Positions 50,794-64,000 are shown, numbered from the stretch's first letter. The stretch: DNA of 64,000 nt from Halichondria panicea (GCF_963675165.1 NC_087381.1:2108001-2172000), one strand, 5' to 3'. Numbers and translations: made by a program. The notes: generated by a model from the letters alone, not told the origin.

Positions 50794-52764
50794 TCAGGCA
50801 GCTGTTCCGTATGAGATGCGTCGTTGATTCTCCTCTTGCAATAAACCCGCTTGAACTTGATAATTTATAGGATTTTCCATCCGATCAGGAAAATTATAAG
50901 AGGTGTCGTTTTCTTCAATATCGATATTATGATGCTGTTTCCAATGACTACCCAGCTCTTTCACCCTCTTAACACACAATTTGAAGCAATTTGTTGACCA
51001 TATCCTCCACATAGTAACAGCTACTAAATACACAAATGGAAGAACTGCAAACATTCCGGTAAGAACAAAAGAAAAGTTAGCAAAACGAACTGCTTTCAGG
51101 CTAGCTTCAGCTGAAGCACTTGCCATCACCATAATCAGAACAATATTCAACATTATCACAATATCGATTAAGTTGTAGATACGAAACTGCTCTTTGTATG
51201 GCTGTACCAGTAGCTGGACGATGACTATTAGTATCATAAACACGGCACAAATAGGGAAGGAGTAAATATTTCGTGAGAGGGTAAACAAGACAAACATAAT
51301 GATTTGAGAGAGAAAGAATGTTATAGAAAAGCATCGACAGTCACGAGTTCCATTTGTCCCGTCCTTGTAGTAACCTTGGTAACAGTAAACAAACATATCA
51401 ACGTGTTGACGCTGAATACTAAACTTGTTCAGAACTCGTTGAAACCAACGCATTGGATAGATGACAAGAAATACAAGTAGAAAGATAATCACAAAGATCA
51501 AAACAAACAAAGCAGTGATAGCGTAGGGAAGGTGTTCTTTACTGAAGTAATCCACAGATGCATCCAGGTAGAGAACATAGCGGACACTATACTGGCTACT
51601 GTTACTGTGTTCGAATGTGTACATCTCTGTATACAAAAGGAAATCAAAAGAAACATCAATCAACTTCAAGTATGAGAGTAAAAAAAAAGTGGCGAAAGCT
51701 TTTACAAGCGAACCCTCAAAATCAAAATTTTTATTCCTGAAAGAGCCTAGAAGTTTGTGAAATGGTTTCCAAAGCCATACAATGACCCTTACGTCACGAC
51801 CGTGCATATTCACTAGTATATAAGTAACAGAAACTAGTAACAATGGATAGAATGCAATTGCATAATCTAAAGCAAGTGCCTGTAGTGGAGTTACACTCAC
51901 GCATATCGGTGGGATAATTGTCCGGAAAAAATCCAAATTCCAAATACCATAAACACACTCGAGTAGTCGAATAAATATGTTCATCCTGTTCCTGGCAACT
52001 CGCAAGAAAGACCTGGCTACTATAGGGGAAGCTACACTTTGACAGAGAAAAATGAAAGCTTTCATCCATGGAGATGTTCCACTGAATTTGAAACCCACAA
52101 CACAGAAAAAGAAGAATGTTAATGGAATGTAAGCAACTGCTATGTACTTGATCCAGTTGTAGGTCATGTTCTCTCCCGTACAGTTCATGCAGTCCATTTC
52201 ATACGAGTACACAAGTGGTGAATACCCTGGTAAACACTGCCCACACAGTGTTGAACCTCGATTGTATTTTTCGCACATTTTGGAGTTCAAATCACTCACA
52301 TTAGCTGGTAATCCATAATACAATGTGTCAGCAATACGATCACAGCCAAAGAAGCACACTCCTAGTTCAGTCTTTCTTGTAATGCTATCATACGTCATGC
52401 AATAACAGTCGAGTATAGACGTCTGAGGAATTGTGGGATCACACAGAACAGAGCGATAGGGAATGTCACCACACGCACACTCTCCAATCGTATCATTGAA
52501 GAACATCCATGGGTAACATTCTTCGTTTGAACCAAGCAGCTGATGAGATGTTAATTTTAACTCTGCTACAAGAGCACCAGGTCTTCCATCGCTGGCAAAT
52601 GATAACGACTTGCAAGGCAGTTCTATCTCACCAAGCTGACAACTACTGTTGTCCACACCGTTGACTGTGTCCACATAAACCACAGCTTGATGCTCCGAGC
52701 AAAGCACCAAACAAATTACCACACTCAAGTACAAGGTGACTAAAACTTTATATTTGAAGAACAT
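50794..52764 (-). CDS. M1: multi-pass membrane protein with Cys-rich ectodomain (intact)
   Basis: Intronless 656-residue ORF. Signal peptide (VLVTLYLSVVICLVLC), then VVYVDTVNGVDNSSCQLGEI and PCKSLSFA, which looks like the opening strand of sponge proteins that continue into a right-handed beta-helix; here that helix is missing. A Cys-rich region follows (CYPW, ECACGD, CDPT, CEKYNRGSTLCGQCLPGYSP, CMNC) to about residue 200, with several N-glycosylation sites. Then come about 8-9 hydrophobic segments with the signature YCYQGYYKDGTNGTRDCRCF and VQLLVQPYKEQF, and a short cytoplasmic tail ending YGTAA. Function unknown. It is convergent with the Smad gene, 353 bp between stops. Confidence 0.8.
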   Translation of the reverse strand: MFFKYKVLVTLYLSVVICLVLCSEHQAVVYVDTVNGVDNSSCQLGEIELPCKSLSFASDGRPGALVAELKLTSHQLLGSNEECYPWMFFNDTIGECACGDIPYRSVLCDPTIPQTSILDCYCMTYDSITRKTELGVCFFGCDRIADTLYYGLPANVSDLNSKMCEKYNRGSTLCGQCLPGYSPLVYSYEMDCMNCTGENMTYNWIKYIAVAYIPLTFFFFCVVGFKFSGTSPWMKAFIFLCQSVASPIVARSFLRVARNRMNIFIRLLECVYGIWNLDFFRTIIPPICVSVTPLQALALDYAIAFYPLLLVSVTYILVNMHGRDVRVIVWLWKPFHKLLGSFRNKNFDFEGSLVKAFATFFLLSYLKLIDVSFDFLLYTEMYTFEHSNSSQYSVRYVLYLDASVDYFSKEHLPYAITALFVLIFVIIFLLVFLVIYPMRWFQRVLNKFSIQRQHVDMFVYCYQGYYKDGTNGTRDCRCFSITFFLSQIIMFVLFTLSRNIYSFPICAVFMILIVIVQLLVQPYKEQFRIYNLIDIVIMLNIVLIMVMASASAEASLKAVRFANFSFVLTGMFAVLPFVYLVAVTMWRIWSTNCFKLCVKRVKELGSHWKQHHNIDIEENDTSYNFPDRMENPINYQVQAGLLQEENQRRISYGTAA

Positions 52765-52920
52765 CTATAATAATAATCGACAAAATAGATTCTATAATGA
52801 GCTGATTTGGTCTATTGGAATAAAGAAAAACCACTACTCTACATTTGTGTGTCTCAGTATAATATTATTAATAACTCTACTAAAATGAGTCAATATTGCA
52901 TGTTCAGTTGATCATAACCA

Positions 52921-54900
52921 TCAGGCAGCTGTTCCGTATGAGATGCGTCGTTGATTCTCTCCTTGCAATAAGCCTGCTTGAACTTGATAATTTATAGGAT
53001 TTTCCATTCTATCAGGAAAATTATAAGAGGTGTCATTTTCTTCAATATTGATATTATGATGCTGTTTCCAATGACTACCCAGCTCTTTCACCATCCTAGC
53101 ACACAATTTGAAGCAATTTGTTGACCATATCCTCCACATAGTAACAGCTACTAAATACACAAATGGAGCAACTACAAACATTCCAGTAAGAACAAAAGAA
53201 AAGTTAGTAAAACGGACTGCTTTCATGCTAGCTTCTTCTGCAGCAGTTGCCATAACCATTATCAAAACAAAATTTAACCCAATCACAATATCGATTAAGT
53301 TGTAGATTCGAAACTGTTCTTTGTATGGTTGTACCAGTAGCTGAACAATGACTAGTAGTATCAATAACACTGCAAATATGGGATAGCAATACATATTTCC
53401 TGAGAGGGTGAACAAAACAAACATAATGATTTGAGTGAGAAAGAACGTTATAGAAAAGCATCGACAGTCGCGAGTTCCATTTGTTCCATCCTTGTAGTAA
53501 CCTTGGTAACAGTAAACAAACATATCGATGTGTTGACGCTGAATACTAAACTTGTTCAGAACTCGTTGAAACCAACGCATTGGATAGATGACAAGAAATA
53601 CAAGTGGAAAGATAATTACCAAAGTCAAAACAAACAAAGCAGTGATAGCGTAGGGAAGGTGTTCTTTACTGAAGTAATCCACAGATGCATCGAGGTAGAG
53701 AACATAGCGGACACTATACTGGCTACTGTTATTGTGTTCAAATGTGTACATCTCTGTATACAAAAGGAAATCAAAAGAAACATCGATTATCTTCAAGTAT
53801 GAGAGTAAAAAAAAAGTGGCGAATGCTTTTACAACCGAACCCTCAAAGTCTGTTTTCTTATTACTGAAAGAGCCTAGAAGTTTGTGAAATGGTTTCCAAA
53901 GCCATACAATGACCTGTACATCACGACTGTGCATACTCATTAGTGTATAAGTAACAGTGACTAGTAACAGTGGATAGAATGCAATTGCATAATCTAGAAC
54001 AAGTGCCTGTAGTGGAGTTACACTTACGCATATCGGTGGGATAATTGTCCGGAAGAAATCCAAATTCCAAATACCATAAACACATCCGATTAGTCGAATG
54101 AAGATATTCGCCCTGTTCCTAGCAATTCGCAAAAAAGATCTGAGTACTATAGGGGAGGCTAAACCTTGACAGAGAGAAATGAAAGCTTTCATCCATGGAG
54201 ATGTTCCATTGAATTTTAAACCCACAACAAAGAAAAAGAAGATTGTTAACGGAATGTAAGCAACTGCTATGTACTTGATCCAGTTGTAGGTCATGTTCTC
54301 TCCCGTACAGTTCATGCATTTCATTTCATACGAGTACACAAGTGGTGAATATCCTGGTAGACACTTCCCACACAGTGTTGAATCACGGTTGTACTTCTCG
54401 CACATATAGGTATTCAAATCGCTCACATTAGTTGGTAATCCATAATACAATGTGTCAGCAATACGATCACAGCCAAAGAAGCACACTCCTACTTCAGTCT
54501 TTCTTGTAATGTTATCATACGTCATGCAGTAACAGTCGAGTATAGACGTCTGAGGAATTGTGGGATCACACAGAACAGAGCGATAGGGAATGTCACCACA
54601 CGCACACTCTCCAATCGTATCATTGAAGAACATCCATGGATAACATTCTTCATCTGAACCATGCAGCTGATGAGATGTTCGTTTTAACTCTGCTACAAGA
54701 GCATCAGGTCTTCCATTGCCGGCAAATGATAACGACTTGCAAGGCAGTTCTATCTCACCAAGCCAACAACTACTGTTGTCCACACCGTTGACTGTGTCCA
54801 CATAAACCACAGCTTGATGCTCCGAGCAAAGCACCAAACAAGTTACCACGCTCAAGTACAAGCTAGCGACTAAAACTTTATATTTGAAGAGCGTAGTCAT
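52921..54900 (-). CDS. M2: multi-pass membrane protein, paralogue of M1 (intact)
   Basis: 659 residues from the ATG at 54900 (MTTLFKYKVLVASLYLSVVT). The frame is open for 55 more codons upstream, but that stretch has no similarity to M1 and lacks a signal peptide. Same layout as M1: signal peptide, VVYVDTVNGVDNSSCWLGEI, Cys-rich ectodomain, about 8-9 TM segments, tail ending YGTAA. It differs from M1 mainly in TM and loop residues. Only 156 bp separate its stop from the M1 start, so the two are head-to-tail with almost no intergenic DNA. Confidence 0.8.
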   Translation of the reverse strand: MTTLFKYKVLVASLYLSVVTCLVLCSEHQAVVYVDTVNGVDNSSCWLGEIELPCKSLSFAGNGRPDALVAELKRTSHQLHGSDEECYPWMFFNDTIGECACGDIPYRSVLCDPTIPQTSILDCYCMTYDNITRKTEVGVCFFGCDRIADTLYYGLPTNVSDLNTYMCEKYNRDSTLCGKCLPGYSPLVYSYEMKCMNCTGENMTYNWIKYIAVAYIPLTIFFFFVVGLKFNGTSPWMKAFISLCQGLASPIVLRSFLRIARNRANIFIRLIGCVYGIWNLDFFRTIIPPICVSVTPLQALVLDYAIAFYPLLLVTVTYTLMSMHSRDVQVIVWLWKPFHKLLGSFSNKKTDFEGSVVKAFATFFLLSYLKIIDVSFDFLLYTEMYTFEHNNSSQYSVRYVLYLDASVDYFSKEHLPYAITALFVLTLVIIFPLVFLVIYPMRWFQRVLNKFSIQRQHIDMFVYCYQGYYKDGTNGTRDCRCFSITFFLTQIIMFVLFTLSGNMYCYPIFAVLLILLVIVQLLVQPYKEQFRIYNLIDIVIGLNFVLIMVMATAAEEASMKAVRFTNFSFVLTGMFVVAPFVYLVAVTMWRIWSTNCFKLCARMVKELGSHWKQHHNINIEENDTSYNFPDRMENPINYQVQAGLLQGENQRRISYGTAA

Positions 54901-56569
<1,669 letters not shown>

Positions 56570-58539
56570 TCAGGCAGCTGTTCCGTATGAGATGTGTCGT
56601 TGATTGTCCCCTTGCAATAAGCCTGCTTGAACTTGATAATTTATAGGATTTTCCATCCGATCAGGAAAATTATAAGAGGTATCGTTTTCTTTAATATCGA
56701 TATTATGATGTTGTTTCCAATGATTACCCAGCTCTTTCACCCTCCTAGCACACAATTTGAAGCAATTTGTTGACCATATCTTCCACATAGTAACAGCTAC
56801 TAAATACACAAATGGAAAAACTACAAACATTCCGGTAAGAACAAAAGAAAAGTTAGTAAAACGAACTGCTTTCATGCTAGCTTCATCTGCAGCAGTGGCC
56901 ATCACCGTTATCAGAACAAAATTCAACATCATCACAATATCGATTAAGTTGTAGATACGAAACTGTTCTTTGTATGGCTGTACCAGTAGCTGAACAATGA
57001 CTACTAGTGTCAAAAGCACAGCACATATAGGATAGCAATAAATACTTTGTGAGAGGGTGAACCAGACAAACATTATAATTTGAGAGAGAAAGAACGTTAT
57101 AGAAAAGCATCGACAGTCACGAGTTCCATTTGTTCCATCCTTGTAGTAACCTTGGTAACAGTAAACAACATATCAACATGTTGGCGCTGAACACTAAACT
57201 TGTTCAGAACTCGTTGAAACCAACGCATTGGATAGATGACAAGAAACACAAGTGGAAAGATAATCACAAAGATCAAAACAAACAAAGCAGTGATAGCGTT
57301 GGGAAGGTGTTCTTTACTGAAGTAATCCACAGATGCATCGAGGTAGAGAACATAGCGGACACTATACTGGCTACTGTTACTGTGTTCGAATGTGTACATC
57401 TCTGTATACAAAAGGAAATCAAAAGAAACATCGATCAACTTCAAGTATGAGAGTAAAAAAAAAGTGGCGAAAGCTTTTACAAGCGAACCCTCAAAGTCTC
57501 TTTTCTTATTCCTGAAACATCCCAGAAGTTTGTGAAATGGTTTCCAAAGCCATACGATTACCTGTACGTCCCGACTGTACATACGCACTAGTATATAAGT
57601 AACAGTGACCAGTAACAGTGGATAGAATGCAATTGCATAATCTAAAGCAAGTGCCTGTAGTGGAGTTATACTTACGCATATCGGTGGGATAATTGTCCAG
57701 AAGAAATCCAAATTCCAAATACCATAAACACACTCGAGTATTCGAATAAAGATATTCATCCTGTTCCTGGCAATTCGCAAGAAAGACCTGGCTACTATAG
57801 GGGAAGCTACACCTTGACAGAGAGAAATGAAAGCTTTCATCCATGGAGATGTTCCACTGAATTTGAAACCCACAACACAGAAAAAGAAGATTGTTAACAG
57901 AATGTAAGCAACCGCTATGTACTTGATCCAGTTGTAGGTCATGTTCTCTCCTGTGCAGTTCATACATTTCATGTCATACGAGTACACAAGTGGTGAATAT
58001 CCTGGTAGACACTTCCCACACAGTGTTGAACCTCGGTTGTATTTCTCACACATATAGGTGTTCAAATCGCTCACATTAGTTGGTAGTTTAGTATAAAGTG
58101 TGTCAGCAATACGATCACAGCCAAAGAAGCACACTCCTAGTTCAGTCTTTCTTGTAATGTTATCATACGTCATGCAATAACAGTCTAGTATAGACGTCTG
58201 AGGAATTGTGGGATCACACAGAACCGAGCGATAGGGAATGTCACCACACGCACACTCTCCAATCGTATCATTGAAAAACATCCATGGATAACATTCTTCA
58301 TCTGAACCATGCAGCTGATGAGATGTTCGTTTTAACTCTGCTACAAGAACATCAGGTCTTCCATTGCCGGCAAATAATAACGACTTGCAAGGCAGTTCTA
58401 TCTCACCAAGCCAACAACTACTGTTGTCCACACCGTTGACTGTGTCCACATAAACCACAGCTTGATACTCCGAGCAAAGTACCAAACAAGTTACCGCACT
58501 CAAGTACACACTAGCGACTAAAACTTTATATTTGAACAT
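56570..58539 (-). pseudogene. M3: paralogue of M1/M2 with one frameshift
   Basis: The first 470 codons (58539-57130 region) match M2 closely, then frame is lost near 57167, where M1 and M2 have AACAAACAT and M3 has AACAACAT on the plus strand, one base short. The remaining frame (to 56570) continues the family sequence to the normal YGTAA end. A single-base sequencing error cannot be excluded; if real, the product loses about three TM helices. Codon-level identity elsewhere is high, so the break is recent. Confidence 0.75.
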
Positions 58540-58888
58540 AGTTATTCTTAGTCTCGTGGACCAGCCGATATATCATTATCGTGGCAAATTACTCATGCTA
58601 CTTATGCAGCGGTCTAAGTGGATGTTTGCATTGATAAGTGGTTAGAGGACGGATGTGTGAAACCACATAATTAGATTTGCCAAATCGCTAGCCATGCAGC
58701 TGTGTGGTTTCACAACTTACTACAAACACTTATCAGCCACTTACTGACTTAGAGCGCCACGATATTTGTGGCGCAGTCAACACAACTCTGTACGGTGAAA
58801 TTGGCCATACCCTCTTTCAGGGTCTGGGTCCGCGAGACTATCACAGCCAAAAATCCACGGGTCAGTTTCAGGCCGTTCGGTGAACCGT

Positions 58889-61653
58889 TTGGTTTCCAAA
58901 GCCATACAATGACCCGTACGTCCCAACTGTACATACTCACTAGTATATAAGTAACAGTGGCTAGTAACAATGGATAGAATGCAATTCCATAATCTAAAGC
59001 AAGTGCCTGTAGTGGAGTTACACTCACGCATATCGGTGGGATAATTGTCTGGAAGATATTAATCCAATTTCCAAATACCATAAACACACTCGAGTAGTCG
59101 AATAAAGATGTTCATCCTGTTCCTGCAATTCGCAAGAAAGACCTGGCTACTATAGGGGAAGCTACACTTTGATAGAGAGAAATGAAAGCTTTCATCCATG
59201 GAGATGTTCCACTGAATTTGAAACCCACAACAATGAAAAAGAAGATAGTTAATGGAATGTAAGCAACTGCTATGTACTTGATCCAGTTGTAGGTCATGTT
59301 CTCTCCCGTACAGTTCATTTCATACGAGTACAAGAGTGGTGAATACCCTGGTAGACACTTCCCATACAGTGTTGAATCACGGTTGTACTTCTCGCACACA
59401 CATATGTGACAGGCTCTGGGGAAAAGGCCATATTGGAGCAGGCTACAATTGTTGAGATTTAAATACCAGATGATAGAGCAAAGAATTGCCTATGCATTGT
59501 GATATGCTTAGTTTACATATACCTTTTTTCATGCCTGAGTTATGCATGTTGGAAACTCAAAGTAGTGGTATTGAGAAACGCCCACTTGCTAAATTTGGAA
59601 AAGTAAGGTAATGGTGGATGCTTAGACAAAGCGCTTTGGTGAAACGTGTTGGATTCGGATTCAGAGCATCAGATTTTACAAAGAAGTAGTAGAAAGACTG
59701 TAGATTATGGAAGGGTATTAGAGTCAAAATTCCCAGCTTTTGTCCCAGTATTTGTCCCAGTGTTTGTCCTGGTAAATGTCCCGGTAAATGTCCCGGTACA
59801 CGTCCCGGTACGCCTTTTTCCTGTGGGCGAGGTCGACCTGCCTCCCAAATTTGAGGTGTGGTCGTCACAGCCCAGCAATTACTGCTTGCATCCGCTCCAG
59901 TTCTTTGCCCCAGCAAGTGTCCCGGTATGTGTCCCAGTAAGTGTCCCGGTTTGTGTCCCAGTAAGTGTCCCGGTATGTGTCCCAGTGATAAAACGCAAAA
60001 CTTCACGAGGTATTTATTCGAGGCAATACACTTTAGGGAGTGATTAGCCTAGTGTGCATTATATATAATAATTAGTGTCTTGATGTATGTGATCTGACAG
60101 TACAGTATGTGTGTGACAGTACAGTAGAATGTATGTGACAGTGCAGTAGAAGCGAAGACACTATCAGTGTCACTGACATACATCTATACACATAGATTAG
60201 TGCAGCAAGTCCTAGAGTAACTTCTATGAAGAGGAACACCAAGAATATCTGTCACCAACCGACGGAAACACTCTTGAACTGGACTGCATTCCTCTAGAAC
60301 GACTTTAATACCACCCATTTCAAGTGCTGTTTCATACTCCTTTGTACTCCAATCTATTAAACATTATAACTTTAAATTTAACACTGGCTTTATTTTGTGT
60401 ATAATTATCCGGTTTACATGACTAAAATGGGAGTGGTCTTGTATAATAGGCAGCTGCCTCACTACTATGCACTACAACCCTCCTCTTGAGACAAAAAACA
60501 ACAACAAACAGTCATAAGTTTATGTGTAAAATCAAATCAGAAGTTTGAGTCTTCTTAGCCCCTCACAAGGCTGCATGCTAGGTTCTTAGTGTCTTCTTAG
60601 CCTCACAAGGCTAGGTTCTTTGTGTCTTCTTAGCCTCACATGGCTAGGTTCTTCGTATCTTCTTAGCCTCCACAAGGCTCTTTTATGACACGAGGCATTC
60701 ACTTCCATTGCGCATGCGCATTCCATGAGTTAACTTGTCGCAATCTTTATTCTGGTACTGGGGCATGTGCCGGGACACATACCGGGACACATACCGGGAC
60801 ACTTACTGGGACACATACCGGGACACTTGCCGGGGCAAGAAACTGGAGCGGATGCAGCAGTAATTGCTGGGCTGTGACAACCACACCCCAAATTTGGGAG
60901 GCTGGTCGACCTTGCCCACAGGAAAAAGGCGTACCGGGACATGTACTGGGACCTTTACCGGGATGTTTACTGGGACAAACACCGGGACATTTACTGGGAC
61001 AAAAAGGCTGGGAATTTTGACTCTAATACCCTTCCATAGTAGATAACTATAAGCTAAGAAAAATTATTATGAGATTATGCACTGCAGTCCATAAATCTGG
61101 CTATTGCTCAATACCAATATCTGCTCCAATATGTCCTTTTTCCCAGAGCCTGTCACATATAGGTATTCAAATCGCTCACATTAGTTGGTAATCTATAATA
61201 CAGTGTGTCAGCAATACGATCACAGCCAAAGAAGCACACTCTTAGTTCAGTCTTTCTTGTAATGTTATCATACGTCATGCAGTAATAGTCTAGTATAGAC
61301 GTCTGAGGAATTGTGGGATCACACAGAACAGAGCGATAGGGAATGTCACCACACGCACACTCTCCAATCGTGTCATTGAAAAATATCCATGGATAACATT
61401 CTTCATCTGAACCATGCAGCTGATGAGATGTTAATTTTAACTCTGCTACAAGTGTTTCAGGTCTTCCATCGCCGGCAAATGATAACGACTTGCAAGGCAG
61501 TTCTATCTCACCAAGTTGACAACTACTGTTGTCCACACCGTTGACTGTGTCCACATAAACCACAGCGTGATACTCTGAGCAAAGCACAAAACAAGTTACC
61601 ACACTCAAGTACAAGCTAGCGACTAAAACATTATATTTAAAGAGCGTAGTCAT
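58889..61653 (-). pseudogene. M4: paralogue, truncated and split by a foldback transposon
   Basis: The N-terminal 166 codons (61653-61158) are intact, from MTTLFKYNVLVASLYLSVVT to LPTNVSDLNTYM. A 1.75 kb inverted-repeat element (59405-61157) then interrupts the gene. The family sequence resumes at 59404 (CEKYNRDSTLYGKCLPG), has a frameshift near 59127-59130 (missing bases after CCTG), continues to VWLWKP and stops matching at about 58889. The last 300 residues are absent. M4 cannot encode a full receptor. Confidence 0.85.
59405..61157. mobile_element. Foldback-type transposon with minisatellite arms, inserted in M4
   Basis: Ends TGTGACAGGCTCTGGG... are inverted (CCCAGAGCCTGTCACA), and TIR similarity extends to CATATTGGAGCAG. 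Each arm holds an array of a 12-bp unit like GTCCCGGTATGT (59745-59990; inverted 60765-61005), and between the array blocks a conserved GGTCGACCTGCCTCCCAAAT-type segment. Arms made of short tandem repeats are the hallmark of Foldback elements. The insertion site in M4 matches uninterrupted M2 with a TA duplication. Confidence 0.8.
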
Positions 61654-63223
61654 TCTACGTATAGTATAGTTCTACTAATTACTGATTCGGTATAATTTTT
61701 TCTGGAAAACCACTGCTTTGCATTCGTGTGTGTCCGCAGTATATAATTATGTAACCAAAATGAAAGATAACTGGAACTATATTTATTGTGAAAGGTGGGA
61801 AAGATTTCAAACACAGGCATCCATATTATAATCATGTAATAGTAATTTATTATGTCTATAATTTTGATTGGTATGGAAATTTTCTTCTAACAGTGCATAT
61901 AAACAATCTTGTGAACAGTAATCTACAAGCTTATAGTTATGTAGCGTTACAACATGCACAATATAGTCATAGTATGTGTACCTACACATTGTGTATGTCT
62001 GTAAAATTATGTAAGTCAAATCCAGCTGTTACTAATCGGAGCACCAGTTCTGGCGCTTTGACATCCACTGCAACACCTCACTTTAGTAATACCCAGGCCA
62101 AATGTAGGTCTCATCTTAAAGTCAGGATGCCTGCATTTAGGGGGAGAAAAAACTATAATGATAATTATGCAGACATAGAAATGTAAAAATTGCACGATGT
62201 AATGAGAATAATGCCAGCAGCCTATTATGAGCTCTATTGCTCTCCATGGAGTAGATGGAGTCTATAGCCGTTTGACTTTACGAATCACCTGATGATATAA
62301 GACATAGCTCGTCGGTCTGCGAACCCTAACTTTGCTCTGCCCTCAAAAAACGCGAAATGTTGCATCCCACGAAACTTTCCCGTTATACAATCCGTTACGG
62401 CTACCCTCTTCTGGATAGAGATTCAATTAAACGGCCCCCTGGAATAGCTGGACAGGGTCCTGGTAAGAATGGGACCTCCGAGTACGACTTCTCACTCGAA
62501 TACGTGATGCCTGTGTTTGCATCCATTCTACTGAACAATTTATAGTGAACTTTGAACTGAGAACTCTTAAGAGTGAGTTAGGTTATTAACGTGTCAAGCG
62601 TTCATTTAATTATGCACTGAGTTATTATTCATCACTTATATACACTTTTTCGTCACCGAGTTTTCGAACAATCATAAGCCACTATAACAGGAGATAATGA
62701 TGATCCTTAGGTGTATTCGATAATAACCGCAGTTAACATTAACTTTAGCCTATAGCCTCGACTCCAGGCCGTTGGAAAGTGGGTCTGCTATTTACAGACT
62801 GTTTGGCGTTGGAAGATTCAATAGTAAATTTGTTAATAATTCTCTGTATATACTTGAGTATATACGGAACCCTCCGTTGTAGTTAACTCCTACTAGCACA
62901 ATTAATTTTTGCAATGACGAAAACGCAATACAACTTGATGAAAATGGACATAACATTTTTCTGGGGGAATACCATATACTTTACTCCACTTGTCTAATGT
63001 ACTACAAAAATAATCATGTATACGATGACTATTAGTATAGGTATCTTGACCTTCAGAAATTAGTATATACAGGTTCACAGTATCTATCTGCTATAATTAA
63101 GGTGGAGACGCTAGCTGCTCTAGGAGTCAAAATAGTTATTAGAAAATGTATGGGAAAACTAATTGGCACATAGCTACATATACTAAATGAGTTCAATATT
63201 GCATGTTAAGTTGATCAAAACCA
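61654..63223. other. M4-M5 spacer (1.57 kb), duplicate of 54901-56569
   Basis: Colinear with the M2-M3 spacer with small indels, including the MH2 relic (62394-62507) and the TIR fragment (TAGCCTCGACTCCAGGCCG at about 62755). Confidence 0.75.
62394..62507 (+). pseudogene. Second relic of Smad MH2 exon, in M4-M5 spacer
   Basis: Same fragment as 55625-55738, further decayed: the Trp of LEWLD is now a TAG stop, GSPS reads GPPS, and the terminal stop is TGA. It shares the Leu-Phe change, so the two relics descend from one already-damaged copy spread by the array duplication. Confidence 0.85.
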
Positions 63224-64000
63224 TCAGGCAACTGTTCCGTATGAGATGCATCGTTGATTCTCCCCTTGCAATAAACCTGCTTGAACTTGATAATTTATAG
63301 GATTTTCCATCCGATCAGAAAAATTATAAGAGGTGTCGTTTTCTTCAATATCGATATTATAATGCTGTTTCCAATGACTACCCAGCTCTTTCACCTTCCT
63401 AGCACATAATTTGAAGCAATTTGTTGACCATATCCTCCACATAGTAACAGCTACTAAATACACAAATGGAGCAACTGCAAACATTCCAGTAAGAGCGTAA
63501 GAAAATTTGGCAAAAGAAATCGCTTTCATGCTAGCTTCATCTGCAGCAGTGGCCATCACCATTATCAGAACAATATTCAACATAATCACAATATCGATTA
63601 AGTTGTAGATACGAAACTGTTCTTTGTATGGCTGTACCAGTAGCTGGACGATGACTATTAGTATCAAAAACACGGCACATATGGGATAGCAATAAATATT
63701 TCGTGAGAGTGTAAACAAGACGAACATAATGATATGAGTGAGAAAGAATGTTATAGAAAAGCATCGACAGTCACGAGTTCCATTTGTCCCATCCTTGTAG
63801 TAACTTTGATAACAGTAAACAAACATATCAACGTGTTGACACTGAACTTTAAACTTGTTCAGAACTCATTGAAACCAACGCATTGGATAGATGACAAGAA
63901 ATACAAGTGGAAAGATAATCACAAAGATCAAAACAAACAAAGCAGTGATAGCGTAGGGAAGGTGTTCTTTACTGAAGTAATCCACAGATGCATCCAGGTA
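63224..64000 (-). pseudogene. M5: paralogue with a nonsense codon, continues past window
   Basis: From the right edge the frame reads YLDASVDYFSKEHLPYAITA ... FLVIYPMRWFQ, then TGA at 63868-63866 where M1-M3 have CGA (Arg), a CpG-type transition. The rest (63826-63224) continues the family to YGTVA. KFKVQCQ also deviates from KFSIQRQ. The N-terminal half lies outside the window. Confidence 0.75.

Noticed and set aside
53431..53802. 123-residue plus-strand frame (also 57130-57450)
   Set aside because: Antisense shadows of the M2 and M3 genes, reproduced because the genes are paralogues.
59557..60047. Open frames on both strands with VPV or PGHLLG repeats (also 60685-61046)
   Set aside because: Translations of the 12-bp minisatellite in the foldback transposon arms; no start context or domain.
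61790..62186. 132-residue plus-strand frame in the M4-M5 spacer
   Set aside because: Not preserved in the duplicate spacer at 55199-55426, where the frame is broken; no domain.

Overview
The window is animal nuclear DNA, most probably from a demosponge. It is AT-rich, full of short palindromes, microsatellites and small inverted-repeat transposons. Its genes are intron-rich and metazoan-specific: a receptor tyrosine kinase with Calx-beta, Sushi, SRCR, PSI and IPT domains, translin, a Smad2/3-type R-Smad, and a tandem family of multi-pass membrane proteins. The species is inferred from gene content, not proven. Exon models below were built by hand by requiring GT/AG borders and matching codon phase.

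Region 1 (1-39.2 kb, minus strand) holds two tandem copies of one large receptor tyrosine kinase gene. Copy A (exon 1 at 15.3 kb) runs off the left edge of the window after the glycine-loop exon. Copy B (exon 1 at 39.1 kb, stop at 20.6 kb) is complete. The repeat offset is about 24,655 bp at the left end and 23.8 kb at the right end, because the copies differ by insertions and deletions. Predicted order: signal peptide, two Calx-beta, two Sushi, (two FN3 in copy B only), SRCR, an unnamed 120-residue region, PSI, about four IPT, one TM, kinase, tyrosine-bearing tail. PSI-IPT4-TM-kinase is the Met/Ron plan, but no Sema domain is visible. The 15.3-20.6 kb gap holds a dead LINE, relic Ig and PHD exons, and foldback and Mutator-like elements.

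Region 2 (39.2-50.4 kb, plus strand) starts with translin (six coding exons), divergent from RTK copy B across about 210 bp. A Smad2/3-like gene follows 159 bp after the translin stop. Its last two exons (linker + MH2) are present twice in tandem with identical phases, so the locus can encode two R-Smads that differ in the whole MH2 domain and C-terminal phospho-tail.

Region 3 (50.8-64 kb, minus strand) is an array of five copies (M1-M5) of an unnamed protein with a signal peptide, a Cys-rich ectodomain and about 8-9 TM segments. M1 and M2 are intact. M3 has a frameshift, M4 is truncated and split by a 1.75 kb foldback transposon, and M5 has a nonsense codon. M2-spacer-M3 and M4-spacer-M5 are duplicates of each other. 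Both spacers carry a decayed copy of the last 37 codons of the second Smad MH2 exon, which ties the array to the Smad locus.

No tRNA, rRNA or CRISPR array was seen.
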